Position numbers and translations under genes: made by a program. A stretch of 26,533 nt of DNA, from NCBI GenBank assembly GCA_910585535.1, contig CAJUFK010000035.1, positions 1 to 26,533 on the forward strand, read 5' to 3'. Positions 8,060-15,471 of the stretch are shown in pieces (the stretch's first letter is position 1; every line of letters starts with the position of its first letter). The stretch comes from an uncultured Angelakisella sp. (GTDB lineage: Bacteria > Bacillota > Clostridia > Oscillospirales > Ruminococcaceae). The notes under the pieces are model-generated. The model was not told the origin of the DNA, searched no databases, and saw only the letters and a list, made by a program, of their open reading frames with translations.

Positions 8060-8647
8060 TTATTCGTGGTGGGTGATGATGCGGTCGATCAGGCCATAGG
8101 AAAGGGCCTCCTCGGCGCTCATAAAGTTGTCCCGCTCGGTGTCCATCTGGATCTGCTCCAGGGGCTTGCCGGTGTTGTCAGCCAGCATCCGGTTGAGCTT
8201 TTCCTTGGTGCGCTGGAGCCAATCGGCCCGGATCTTAATGTCGGTGGCCTGGCCCTGGAGCCCACTCATCAGGGGCTGATGGATCATAATTTCGCTGTTG
8301 GGCAGGGCAAACCGCTTCCCCTTGGCGCCGGAGGACAGGAGGAAGGCCCCCATAGAGGCCGCCATCCCGATGCAGGTGGTGGCCACGTCGCATTTGACGA
8401 ACTGCATGGTGTCGTAAATGGCCATCCCGGCGGAAATGGACCCTCCGGGGCTGTTGATGTAAAAGTTGATGTCCTTCTCCGGGTCCTGCCCCTCCAGGTA
8501 GAGCATCTGGGCCACCACCAGTCCGGCGGTGGTGTCGTTGACATCCTCACAGAGGATGATGATGCGGTCATTGAGCAGGCGGGAGAAAATATCGTAGGAA
8601 CGCTCTCCCCGGTTGGTCTGTTCCACTACCATTGGGACTAAACTCAT
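8060..8647 (-). CDS. clpP: ATP-dependent Clp protease proteolytic subunit ClpP
   Basis: A serine peptidase that forms the tetradecameric chamber partnered by ClpX. From ATG at 8647 the protein has 195 aa, starting MSLVPMVVEQT as in most ClpP proteins. The catalytic triad can be placed at S98 (GMAASMGA), H123 (MIHQP) and D173 (ERDNFM). An ATG 15 bases further upstream is part of the ribosome binding site itself (ATGGAGG), so the shorter start is preferred. The gene lies 72 bp downstream of tig, in the order tig-clpP-clpX. Confidence 0.98.
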   Translation of the reverse strand: MSLVPMVVEQTNRGERSYDIFSRLLNDRIIILCEDVNDTTAGLVVAQMLYLEGQDPEKDINFYINSPGGSISAGMAIYDTMQFVKCDVATTCIGMAASMGAFLLSSGAKGKRFALPNSEIMIHQPLMSGLQGQATDIKIRADWLQRTKEKLNRMLADNTGKPLEQIQMDTERDNFMSAEEALSYGLIDRIITHHE

Positions 8648-8719
8648 TGCTAAAACCTCCATTGTTCCTCCGCCAGGGGGCGGGGGTGAACTATGATGAC
8701 CGGGGGAGCCTGGGAAAAA

Positions 8720-10111
8720 TCATTCCTCGGTCTTGGGCTCCTCCTTGGCCTCCTCGGCCTTGGGCTTGCGCTTGCGGGTGGTCTTGGGCTTGGCCGGAGC
8801 CTCCTCCTTTTTCTCCTCCGCCTCCTTGGGGGCGTCGGTGACCTTGGCGGTGGTCTTGATGAGGTCGATGGCCTTGTTGAACTTCAGGTTGTCGGCGATG
8901 CTCTGTGCAGAGACAACCCCCTTGACCTTCTCCACCTCGATACCGTAGGACTCGGCCATCTTCTGGTACTCCGCCTCGATGGCTTCCTCCTCCGCTTCGA
9001 TGGCCTCCGCCTTGACGATGGCCTCCAGGGTGAGGGCGACCCGGACCTGCTGCTCGGCCTGGGCGGTAAAGCCCTCCCGGAAAGCGGACATCTCCATACC
9101 GGCATACTGGAGGTAGGTGGGCAGGTTGAGGCCCTGGCTCTGGAGCCGGTACTCAAAGTTCTGCACCATCTCGTTGATCTTCCGCTCCACCATCACCGGG
9201 GGAATCTCCATCTGGGCGTTTGCTGCAGCGGCGTCCACCAGGCTGTTCTCCAGTTCCTCATCGGCGGCGGCGTTCTTCTGCTCCTGCATCTTGGCAGTGA
9301 GATCGGCCTTCAGCTCCTCCAGGGTGTCAAACTCGCTGACATCCTTGGCAAATTCGTCGTCCAGGGCGGGGATCTCCTTCTTCTTGATGCTGTGCAGCTT
9401 GATCTTAAAGGTGGTCTCCTTCCCCTTGAGGCTCTCCTCGTGGTACTCCTCGGGGAAGGTAACGGCGATTTCAAACTCCTCCCCTGCCGAGTGGCCCACA
9501 ATCTTCTCCTCAAAACCGGGGATAAACTGATTGGAGCCCAGCACCAGGGTATATTTCTCCCCCTTGCCGCCGGGGAAAGGCTCGCCGTCCAGGAAGCCTT
9601 CAAAGTCGATCTCGGTGGTGTCGCCGTCCTGGGCGGGGCGGTCGTCCACGTCCAGAAGGCGGCTGTTGCGGTCCGCCATCCGGTCCAGCTCCCCCTGGAT
9701 CTCCTCGGGGGTGACGGCGCTGTCAGGACGGACCCCCTCCAGGCCCTTGTACTCGCCAAGTGTCACCTCGGGCTGGGTGGTGACCCGGGCCACAAAGGTG
9801 TAGCCCTCCCGGCCCACTTCCTTCAGTTCCACATCGGCCCGGTCCACCGGGGTCAGCTTGGCCTCATCCAAAGCCGCCTCGTAGGCGTCGGAATAGGTCA
9901 TGTTCACGGCGTCCTCGTAGAAATAGTCCTCCCCGACCATCTTCATCACCATAGCCCGGGGAGCCTTGCCCTTACGGAAGCCGGGGATGGAAAGCTTGCC
10001 GGAGTTCTTGCGGAAGGAGCGGTCAATACCAGCCTTCCACTCCTCTCCCTCCACCCGGATCTCCAACTCGTAAAGGTTGGTCTCGATCTTGTCAGTCCTC
10101 TGCAGTTTCAT
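8720..10111 (-). CDS. tig: Trigger factor, ribosome-associated chaperone
   Basis: A ribosome-bound chaperone and peptidyl-prolyl isomerase that meets nascent chains. From ATG at 10111 (GGAGGAAGTAAC upstream) the protein has 463 aa. The N-terminal ribosome-binding signature GFRKGKAPR spans residues 44-52. The FKBP-like domain (QDGDTTEIDFEGF to the LHSIKKKEIP region) follows, then the helical C-terminal domain. The last ~34 residues form a Glu/Lys/Ala/Pro-rich tail (KPKTTRKRKPK...), a low-complexity extension seen in some Clostridia trigger factors. The frame remains open upstream to 10459, but that part crosses the promoter region and is not coding. It is the first gene of the tig-clpP-clpX-lon run. 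Confidence 0.97.
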   Translation of the reverse strand: MKLQRTDKIETNLYELEIRVEGEEWKAGIDRSFRKNSGKLSIPGFRKGKAPRAMVMKMVGEDYFYEDAVNMTYSDAYEAALDEAKLTPVDRADVELKEVGREGYTFVARVTTQPEVTLGEYKGLEGVRPDSAVTPEEIQGELDRMADRNSRLLDVDDRPAQDGDTTEIDFEGFLDGEPFPGGKGEKYTLVLGSNQFIPGFEEKIVGHSAGEEFEIAVTFPEEYHEESLKGKETTFKIKLHSIKKKEIPALDDEFAKDVSEFDTLEELKADLTAKMQEQKNAAADEELENSLVDAAAANAQMEIPPVMVERKINEMVQNFEYRLQSQGLNLPTYLQYAGMEMSAFREGFTAQAEQQVRVALTLEAIVKAEAIEAEEEAIEAEYQKMAESYGIEVEKVKGVVSAQSIADNLKFNKAIDLIKTTAKVTDAPKEAEEKKEEAPAKPKTTRKRKPKAEEAKEEPKTEE

Positions 10112-10199
10112 GTTACTTCCTCCAGATGTTCTCAGAAAAACTCTGATTATTATTACTTTATTTATATCGCGCCGGGGCATCCGGCGAAAAGCCGTGAAC

Positions 10200-10208
10200 A
10201 TTATAACA
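10200..10208 (-). promoter_or_regulatory. Proximal tig promoter, extended -10
   Basis: The minus strand reads TGTTATAAT here: a perfect TATAAT with the TGn extension, about 90 bp upstream of the tig start codon. No consensus -35 occurs at 16-18 bp; the nearest TTGACT lies 22 bp away. It would depend on the extended -10. Confidence 0.55.
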
Positions 10209-10291
10209 CAGTTTGCCCCGATACGCCAGTCAAAAGAAAAAAATTTTGCCGTTTCCCAGGGTGTTTTTCCCGGCAGACGGGAACGAAGGCC

Positions 10292-10300
10292 ATTATAACA
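10292..10300 (-). promoter_or_regulatory. Distal tig promoter, extended -10
   Basis: A second TGTTATAAT on the minus strand, 92 bp upstream of the first, within the shared 12-mer TGTGTTATAATG. It overlaps the edge of a small inverted repeat CACAAA-A-TTTGTG (10299-10311) that could bind a regulator. A -35 box is not evident. Confidence 0.45.
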
Positions 10301-10335
10301 CAAAATTTGTGGTAAATCTATATGCAAACTGTAAA

Positions 10336-11022
10336 CTATCGGATCTGTAGGGGGGTAAATTTCAGATGATCGGCAGAGATGAGCCTCAGGGTCACCCCCC
10401 GGTGCTCCCCCTCCCGGATGCCGGCGGCCCCGCTGCCGTGGATGTGAGCGTACCAGCACTCCCGGACCCCGTGGTCCGCCATGGCGGCGAAGAACTCCGG
10501 CAGCTCCTGGCTGCCATAGGCCGGAGGGTAATGGAGGAAAAGCAGCTTTTCCCCCGACTGGGGGACCGACTCCAGGGAACGGCGGATCCGCCCCTCCTCC
10601 CGGGCGACAATAAGAGGGTCGTACTTCTGGTTCCCCTCAAAGAGCCATCCCCGGCTTCCGCAGAGGAACACCCCCTCGGCTTCCACCGAGTTATTATGGA
10701 GTACCTCCAGGGTGGTTAATCCTTCCGCCTGAAAAAAAGCCTCCATCTTCCGCCGGGTGGTCCACCAGTAGTCGTGGTTGCCCTTCATCAGCAGCTTTCT
10801 CCCCGGCAAGGCGTCCAGAAAGCGGAAGTCCTCCCGGGTATCCTCAAGGCGCATGGCCCAGGAAATGTCCCCCGCCAGCACTACGGTATCCTCCGGCCGG
10901 ACCAGGGCCCGCCAGTTCTCCTCCAGCCGCCCCTGGTAATCCTGCCAGCCCCGGAACACCTCCATGGTCTTTTCGGGGCAGCCCAAAGAAAGGTGCAGGT
11001 CTCCGATGGCGTAGATGGACAT
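10336..11022 (-). CDS. Calcineurin-like metallophosphoesterase
   Basis: A 228-aa cytosolic phosphoesterase with all the metal-binding blocks of the family: D8 and H10 in AIGDLHL, D52 in LAGDISW, N82 and H83 in KGNHDYWW, then FLHYPP and YAHIHG. The substrate cannot be predicted from sequence. Start ATG at 11022 follows GAGGAGG; the open frame further upstream overlaps the previous gene out of frame. It is the last gene of the thrC/restriction-modification run and ends just before the tig promoters. No terminator was seen between them, so readthrough into tig is possible. Confidence 0.9.
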   Translation of the reverse strand: MSIYAIGDLHLSLGCPEKTMEVFRGWQDYQGRLEENWRALVRPEDTVVLAGDISWAMRLEDTREDFRFLDALPGRKLLMKGNHDYWWTTRRKMEAFFQAEGLTTLEVLHNNSVEAEGVFLCGSRGWLFEGNQKYDPLIVAREEGRIRRSLESVPQSGEKLLFLHYPPAYGSQELPEFFAAMADHGVRECWYAHIHGSGAAGIREGEHRGVTLRLISADHLKFTPLQIR

Positions 11023-11051
11023 GGCGGAACCTCCTCTTTCCCCCTTGGGGG

Positions 11052-11477
11052 TCATTTCATCGCCAGCAGGTAGGCGTACAGGCTCTCCTCCGGGCCCAGC
11101 CTGCACCGCTTCATGCACCGGACCACCGGCCAGAACCGGACGCCGCTGGCAAGCTCCACGGCGATGTTCATCTCCCCCTCGGGGTCGCTGTCGTCGGTGA
11201 GCCACCTCCCGCCCCAAAGGCGGATGGCCGTCTCCCCCACGTAGGAGCCCAGGCCGAAAAGAATCTGCCCCCGGTTTCGGGAGAGGATTCCCCCAGGGCC
11301 GCTCTGCTCGTCAAAGAAGCGGTCCAGCTCCTTCATGCTCTCCAGGGTGTAGTCGGCCCGGTAACCGGAGGAGTTCAGGGCTTTTACCACCCAGGCGGTA
11401 GCAACGGGGATGTCCTGGGCCAGGGTGGTTTTGGGGGCGGGGGCGGGGGAAGGTTTCTTTTTGTTGAAGATGCCCAT
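11052..11477 (-). CDS. DUF3806-like protein, paralogue of the gene at 22742
   Basis: The 141-aa protein starts MGIFNKKK (ATG at 11477, GGGAGG nine bases upstream). It has a short Pro/Ala linker, then a folded domain with YTLESMKELDRFFDE and FGLGSYVGETAIRLWGG. The same pattern (YTPASIPAVSRILDE, FGVYVGETLLRT) appears in the 172-aa protein at 22742-23260, so they are paralogues. The GxYVGE motif resembles DUF3806-type proteins, but this is recall, not a search. The gene starts one base after the methylase stop, so it is cotranscribed with the restriction-modification pair. A functional link to it is unproven. Confidence 0.75.
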   Translation of the reverse strand: MGIFNKKKPSPAPAPKTTLAQDIPVATAWVVKALNSSGYRADYTLESMKELDRFFDEQSGPGGILSRNRGQILFGLGSYVGETAIRLWGGRWLTDDSDPEGEMNIAVELASGVRFWPVVRCMKRCRLGPEESLYAYLLAMK

Positions 11478-11478
11478 C

Positions 11479-12333
11479 TTACATTCCTCCCAAGGGATAG
11501 TTTGCCAGCAGAGCCTCCACCACTGGCTTCCGGTTGCTCTCTTTGGCGCCCACATGATAAAAATGGTCCCGGGTAGCCTTATGGCAGAAGCCCCACATGG
11601 TTTGGATGTACTCGTTGGCGCGGCAGTCGTTGTGGTCCCAGGTGGAAAGGAGGAACCTTGCACCGGATCCCAGAAGGGCATCCCGCAGGGCGGTCTCCGA
11701 CGCTTCGTCCCAGCTGTCGTAGTAGTCCACATGGCGGCCGATGTAGGGCGGGTCGCAGTAGACAAAGGCGTTGTTCCCCGCCATCCGGATCGTCTCCTCA
11801 AAGGGCTGGCAGAGGAAGGTCCAGTCGTTGTTGCGGATCAGCCGCTCCACGTTGGCCACCTGGTTGACCACCTTTGTGACATAGGCCCTGGAAAACCGCT
11901 GGGGTTTATGCCCGTAAGGGACGTTGAACTCCAGGCTTTTGTTGAAGCGGATCATCCCGTTGAAGCAGCAGCGGTTGAGAAAGAGAAAGTCCAGAGGGGC
12001 GTGATCCCGGTTAAACCTCTCCCGCACCCGGTAATAGTACGCCCCGTCCCCCTCTGCCAAAAGCCGCCCCTCTTCCTCCAGGAAGCTGCGGACCAGAGCC
12101 GCCGTAATCGTTCCGGCCTTGATCTGGTTATAGAAGCCGACGATGTGGGGGTTGATGTCTGCAAAGACAGCGGTTTTCGGGGCGGCGTTGAAGCCCACCA
12201 CCCCGGAGCCCATAAAGGGCTCCACCCAGACCGTATCCCGCTCCAGGGCAAGCCGGCTTTGGATAAAGGGGACCAGCTTGGTTTTGATGCCTTGTATCTT
12301 GATGGGGGGGACGAATACCTTGTCCGCCGTCAT
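11479..12333 (-). CDS. EcoRV-type adenine-N6 DNA methyltransferase (D12 class)
   Basis: This enzyme probably methylates an adenine in GATATC to protect against the adjacent nuclease. The 284-aa protein begins ADKVFVPPIKIQGIKTKLVP and has AdoMet motif I in VEPFMGSGVV (F40-G44) and catalytic motif IV DPPY at 194-197. It also has LDFLFLNRCCFNGMIRFN and FYHVGA near the end. I recall nearly the same blocks in M.EcoRV (about 298 aa). ATG at 12333 has AAAGGAG seven bases upstream. It overlaps the nuclease stop as ATGA, so it is translated by coupling. A general orphan Dam is the alternative, but the nuclease partner argues for a restriction-modification role. Confidence 0.93.
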   Translation of the reverse strand: MTADKVFVPPIKIQGIKTKLVPFIQSRLALERDTVWVEPFMGSGVVGFNAAPKTAVFADINPHIVGFYNQIKAGTITAALVRSFLEEEGRLLAEGDGAYYYRVRERFNRDHAPLDFLFLNRCCFNGMIRFNKSLEFNVPYGHKPQRFSRAYVTKVVNQVANVERLIRNNDWTFLCQPFEETIRMAGNNAFVYCDPPYIGRHVDYYDSWDEASETALRDALLGSGARFLLSTWDHNDCRANEYIQTMWGFCHKATRDHFYHVGAKESNRKPVVEALLANYPLGGM

Positions 12334-13178
12334 CCGGGGACTCCTTTCCGCTTTTGGGCCCGGGGGTTGTTCAGACTTTCCGGCAGGCCCCGGTAGCGCA
12401 GATATTCCGCAAAGGAAGAAAGTTTTTTCCGCTTTCCCGAAGGGTCCAGAAGCTCGATCTTGCCGTAGTTCGCCCAGTAGTCGTCGAACAGCTCCTCCCC
12501 CGCTTTGGCAAAGACGCCGTTCCCGGAAAGGATATCCTCGATATAGTGGATACTCCCGATGTTGGCGGTGTTCCCGCTCCCGCCCTTGTCGCTGGCAATA
12601 CGCCACTTCTCTTCGGCGAAGAAAAGGAAGTTTTTGATGACCGCCGGTATATCCTCGATCTCGTCCACCCGGTAGACCCTTGTCTCCGCCAGCCTTTCCA
12701 CCGCCGCCCTGGTGTAGATGATGCCCAGGCAGAAGTGGCCGCTGTATTCCCCGTAGGGGTATTGGATGTTCTTTCCGCTTTTCCGGTCCACAAAATACTC
12801 TCCGTGGGAGCCCAAGGTGAACCCGTTGCAGAAGCCTGGGTGTTCCTCGTCCCTGTAGGTGGTTTTTAGGTCCACCGCAAATTTAACCCCCGGGTCCTTT
12901 TCGCTGACGAAGGTGAGGTCCGGATACCAGTTCTGGCAGGTGGCTGTCTCCATTCTGTAGTGGATGCTTTCCGCAAAGGCCAGGAAGTGGGGAAACAGGT
13001 GCAGCTCCAGAATCTTGGACACCACCTTGGTATCGGTTGAGATGGTATAGACATTTCGGAAGATGTCAATAAACCCGCGGATGGTCCACTCTCCGTCGGA
13101 GGTGATCCGTTCCGCCAAGGTGGCCGCGAAGACCTTCAGCTCCTTGGCAAAAGCAGCCTTTTCCACTTGGTGCTTCAT
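12330..13178 (-). CDS. EcoRV-like type II restriction endonuclease
   Basis: Predicted to cut GATATC. The 282-aa protein shares with EcoRV (245 aa) the catalytic set E58, D87, D103 and K105, in STDTKVVSKILELHL, WYPDLTF and AVDLKTTYR. The spacings match EcoRV E45, D74, D90, K92 exactly (29, 16, 2). The recognition loop appears as GGSGNTANIGSIHY, against the EcoRV AGSGNTTNIGSI. Further shared blocks are NIQYPYGEYSGHFCLGIIYTR, GNGVF and DDYWANY. It has ~13 extra N-terminal residues and a longer basic C-terminus. The ATG at 13178 has a G-rich, not ideal ribosome binding site. It lies 23 bp after thrC, with the methylase downstream and overlapping. No controller gene is adjacent. Confidence 0.93.
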   Translation of the reverse strand: MKHQVEKAAFAKELKVFAATLAERITSDGEWTIRGFIDIFRNVYTISTDTKVVSKILELHLFPHFLAFAESIHYRMETATCQNWYPDLTFVSEKDPGVKFAVDLKTTYRDEEHPGFCNGFTLGSHGEYFVDRKSGKNIQYPYGEYSGHFCLGIIYTRAAVERLAETRVYRVDEIEDIPAVIKNFLFFAEEKWRIASDKGGSGNTANIGSIHYIEDILSGNGVFAKAGEELFDDYWANYGKIELLDPSGKRKKLSSFAEYLRYRGLPESLNNPRAQKRKGVPG

Positions 13179-13201
13179 CCTTCTTGTCCCCCCTTTTTAT
13201 G

Positions 13202-14689
13202 TCACCCCAAAAACTCCAGCACCTTATCCCCCATTTCCTCCGGGGCGCAGACCTCCCCGAAGCGCACCGGCGCGTCCTTGAGGGTGGAGAGGGCGGCGGG
13301 GACGGGCAGGCCGGAGATCTGCTCCAGGGCAGACAGGCGGGCGAAGTCGTCCCCGGGGCAGTCCTCCCCCAGGGCGGCCAGCACTGTGTCCCCAAACTTG
13401 TAGGGGCTGGCGGTGGAAAGGACAATGGTCCGGGTTTCGTCCCCCGTCTCCTTCCGGTACTGCCGGCAGACGTTCATGGCCACGGCGGTGTGGGGGTCGC
13501 AGAGGTAGCCGTACTCCCGGAAGGTCTCCCGGATGGTCCTGGCGGCCTCCTCGTCGTCACAGCAGCCGCCAAAGAACTCCTTTTGCAGGGCGGACAATTC
13601 CCTCTCATCCAGCTGGTACACCCCGGTCCCCCCAAGGGCCGCCATCTTCTCCCGGGTCTCGCCGTCGTTTTTGCCGGTGAGAAGGTAAACCAGCCGCTCC
13701 AGGTTGCTGGAGATGAGAATGTCCATGGAGGGGGAGGTTGTGGTGTAGAACCTCCGGTTGCGGTCGTACCGGCCGGTGGCGATGAAATCGGTGAGGACGT
13801 TGTTCCGGTTGCTGGCGCAGAGGAACCGCTTCACCGGCAGGCCCATCTGCTTGGCGTAGTATCCTGCCAGGATGTTCCCGAAGTTGCCGGTGGGGACGCA
13901 GAAGTTCACCGCCTCCCCGGTTTTCAGCTCCCCATCGGCCAGCAGGGTGCAGTAGGCACTGATGTAGTAGACGATCTGGGGGACCAGGCGGCCCCAGTTG
14001 ATGGAGTTGGCGCTGGAAAGGGCAAAGCCCCGCTCCCCCAGGGTCTTTGCCATCGCCTCGTTGCCGAAGATGGCCTTCACCCCGTTCTGGGCGTCGTCAA
14101 AGTTGCCCCGAATCCCCACTACCGAGACGTTCCCCCCCTGCTGGGTGGTCATCTGGCGCTTCTGCATGGGGCTGACCCCCTCCTGGGGGTAAAAGACCTG
14201 GATCCGTGTCCCGGGGACGTCCCGGAAGCCCTCCAGGGCGGCCTTGCCGGTATCCCCGGAGGTGGCCACCAGAATGGCGATCTCCTTGCCGCAGCCGCTC
14301 TTCCTTGCGGCGGCGGGGAGGAGCTTGGGCAGCAGCTGGAGGGCCATATCCTTGAAGGCGCAGGTGGGGCCGTGCCACAGCTCCAAAAGGTAGCAGTTTT
14401 CGTCCAGGCGGGAGAGGGGGGCGGGGTTGCCGTCCTCGAAGCGGTCCCCGCCGTAGGCGGCTTCCACGGCGGCGGAAAGCTCCTCCGCAGTCCAATCGGG
14501 GAGGAATTTTTCCAGGACCCACTTTGCCCGCTGGATGTAGGTCATCCCGGCCAGGGCGGTCAGGTCCTCTCCGGTGAGGGCCGGCATAGTCTCCGGGACG
14601 AAAAGCCCTCCCTCCGGGGAGATGCCCCGAACGATGGCCTCCTGGGCGGTGACCCGCCGGCTGTTGTCTCTGGTACTGGTATAGTTCAT
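13202..14689 (-). CDS. thrC: Threonine synthase
   Basis: A PLP enzyme that converts O-phosphohomoserine to threonine and phosphate. The 495-aa length fits the long ThrC class (yeast/E. coli type). The PLP lysine is K113 in CAFKDMALQLLP, and the phosphate-binding loop is ATSGDTGKA around 143-150. The N-terminus MNYTSTRDN and GISPEGGLFVPE are class signatures. ATG at 14689 is preceded by GGAGAGG. The frame stays open upstream to 14980, but that stretch overlaps another gene and is not coding. No threonine attenuator was seen in the 56-bp gap to the upstream gene. Downstream, the restriction-modification pair follows within 23 bp. Confidence 0.97.
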   Translation of the reverse strand: MNYTSTRDNSRRVTAQEAIVRGISPEGGLFVPETMPALTGEDLTALAGMTYIQRAKWVLEKFLPDWTAEELSAAVEAAYGGDRFEDGNPAPLSRLDENCYLLELWHGPTCAFKDMALQLLPKLLPAAARKSGCGKEIAILVATSGDTGKAALEGFRDVPGTRIQVFYPQEGVSPMQKRQMTTQQGGNVSVVGIRGNFDDAQNGVKAIFGNEAMAKTLGERGFALSSANSINWGRLVPQIVYYISAYCTLLADGELKTGEAVNFCVPTGNFGNILAGYYAKQMGLPVKRFLCASNRNNVLTDFIATGRYDRNRRFYTTTSPSMDILISSNLERLVYLLTGKNDGETREKMAALGGTGVYQLDERELSALQKEFFGGCCDDEEAARTIRETFREYGYLCDPHTAVAMNVCRQYRKETGDETRTIVLSTASPYKFGDTVLAALGEDCPGDDFARLSALEQISGLPVPAALSTLKDAPVRFGEVCAPEEMGDKVLEFLG

Positions 14690-14745
14690 CTTGGCACACC
14701 TCTCCTTATCTTTTCCTGCTCTTGCTGCAATTTGCGGATAAGCAT

Positions 14746-15096
14746 TTATTCGTGGAACGCGCCGCTTTGGAAGGGATTTTCTCCCCCCAGGGGCTTTGCA
14801 GTCAGCCGGAAGATGACGCAGCCGTCGGGACAGACCACCGTTTTGCTGTACCTTCCGTCTCCCCCTACCTTTTCCAGGCCGCCGCCGCTTCGGACCGCCT
14901 CCATCAGGGGAAAGAGGGTCAGCATTACCTTGGAGCAGATGCCGTACCCCTGGCTGTTTACCGGGCAGCCGTAGGTGCATCGATAGCGGTCTCCAATTTC
15001 CTCCCCGTTGCGGCAGTAATGCTCGGTGCGGTCCCCCCGAAGGAACCCCACTACCTCCACCTCAAATTCGTACTCCTCGTCCAGCCACTTCTTCAT
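14746..15096 (-). CDS. TIGR04076-like small cysteine-rich protein
   Basis: The 116-aa cytosolic protein has the order HYCRNGEEIG, YGCPVNSQGYGICSKVMLTLFPLM, a GG-rich stretch, and VVCPDGCVIFRL at the end. This resembles the TIGR04076 family (CxxGH..., Gly-Ile-Cys near a helix, terminal CCPD), whose function is unknown. Conserved cysteines suggest a metal or redox site. The ATG at 15096 overlaps the upstream gene's stop (ATGA) with GAGGAG in front, so the two are coupled. Family assignment is from memory of motif order only. Confidence 0.65.
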   Translation of the reverse strand: MKKWLDEEYEFEVEVVGFLRGDRTEHYCRNGEEIGDRYRCTYGCPVNSQGYGICSKVMLTLFPLMEAVRSGGGLEKVGGDGRYSKTVVCPDGCVIFRLTAKPLGGENPFQSGAFHE

Positions 15097-15458
15097 CTTT
15101 GCTCCTCCTCTGCTCTGTCACCGGAATATTCCCCGATGACTTCGATCTTTCCAAGGAAATGCCCCTGGAACTCCTCCTGCTCTTCGGCGGGAACCCACAG
15201 CTCCCGGTGGCGGGCGGCTCCCACGGTATGGACCTCATAGCGGCGGATGAACTCGTCCTCCACCTCGAACCGGGTGACGTAGCCCCGGCGGTCGTCGTTG
15301 TACTTGGCGTTCCAGTCCCGGGCGATCTGACAGGCGTATTCCTCCTCCAGCACCGGGTAGAAGATGGGCTGGTCGGGGAGGCGGGGCGGGTAGCGGGTCC
15401 AGCCGCTTTCCCGGATAAGGTCCAGCTCCTTGGTCCCTACAGGGCGGTAGAGGATCAT
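15093..15458 (-). CDS. Small protein of the ADP-ribosylation/crystallin J1-annotated family
   Basis: The 121-aa protein starts MILYRPVGTKELDLIRESGW and carries PPRLPDQPIFYPVLEEEYA, GYVTRFEVEDEFI, HTVGAARHRELWVPAEE and GKIEVI. Proteins with this layout are often labelled ADP-ribosylation/crystallin J1 in databases, but no ADP-ribosyl hydrolase active site can be seen and the true function is unknown. The ATG at 15458 is chosen over a GTG at 15467 because AAAGGAG lies 8 nt upstream of the ATG and directly abuts the GTG. Cotranscribed with the M19 dipeptidase upstream and the TIGR04076-like gene downstream. Confidence 0.7.
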   Translation of the reverse strand: MILYRPVGTKELDLIRESGWTRYPPRLPDQPIFYPVLEEEYACQIARDWNAKYNDDRRGYVTRFEVEDEFIRRYEVHTVGAARHRELWVPAEEQEEFQGHFLGKIEVIGEYSGDRAEEEQR

Positions 15459-15471
15459 GGCCGGCACTCCT

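Noticed and set aside
10112..10459. Upstream extension of the trigger factor frame
   Set aside because: It covers both extended -10 elements and AT-rich intergenic DNA and overlaps the phosphoesterase gene. The ATG at 10111 has a strong ribosome binding site and the family N-terminus.
10336..10720. Open frames on the plus strand antisense to the phosphoesterase
   Set aside because: They are Pro/Gly/Arg-rich shadows with no binding site or recognisable domain.
14690..14745. Threonine attenuator or leader before thrC
   Set aside because: The 56-bp gap contains no Thr/Ile-rich leader peptide or terminator stem.
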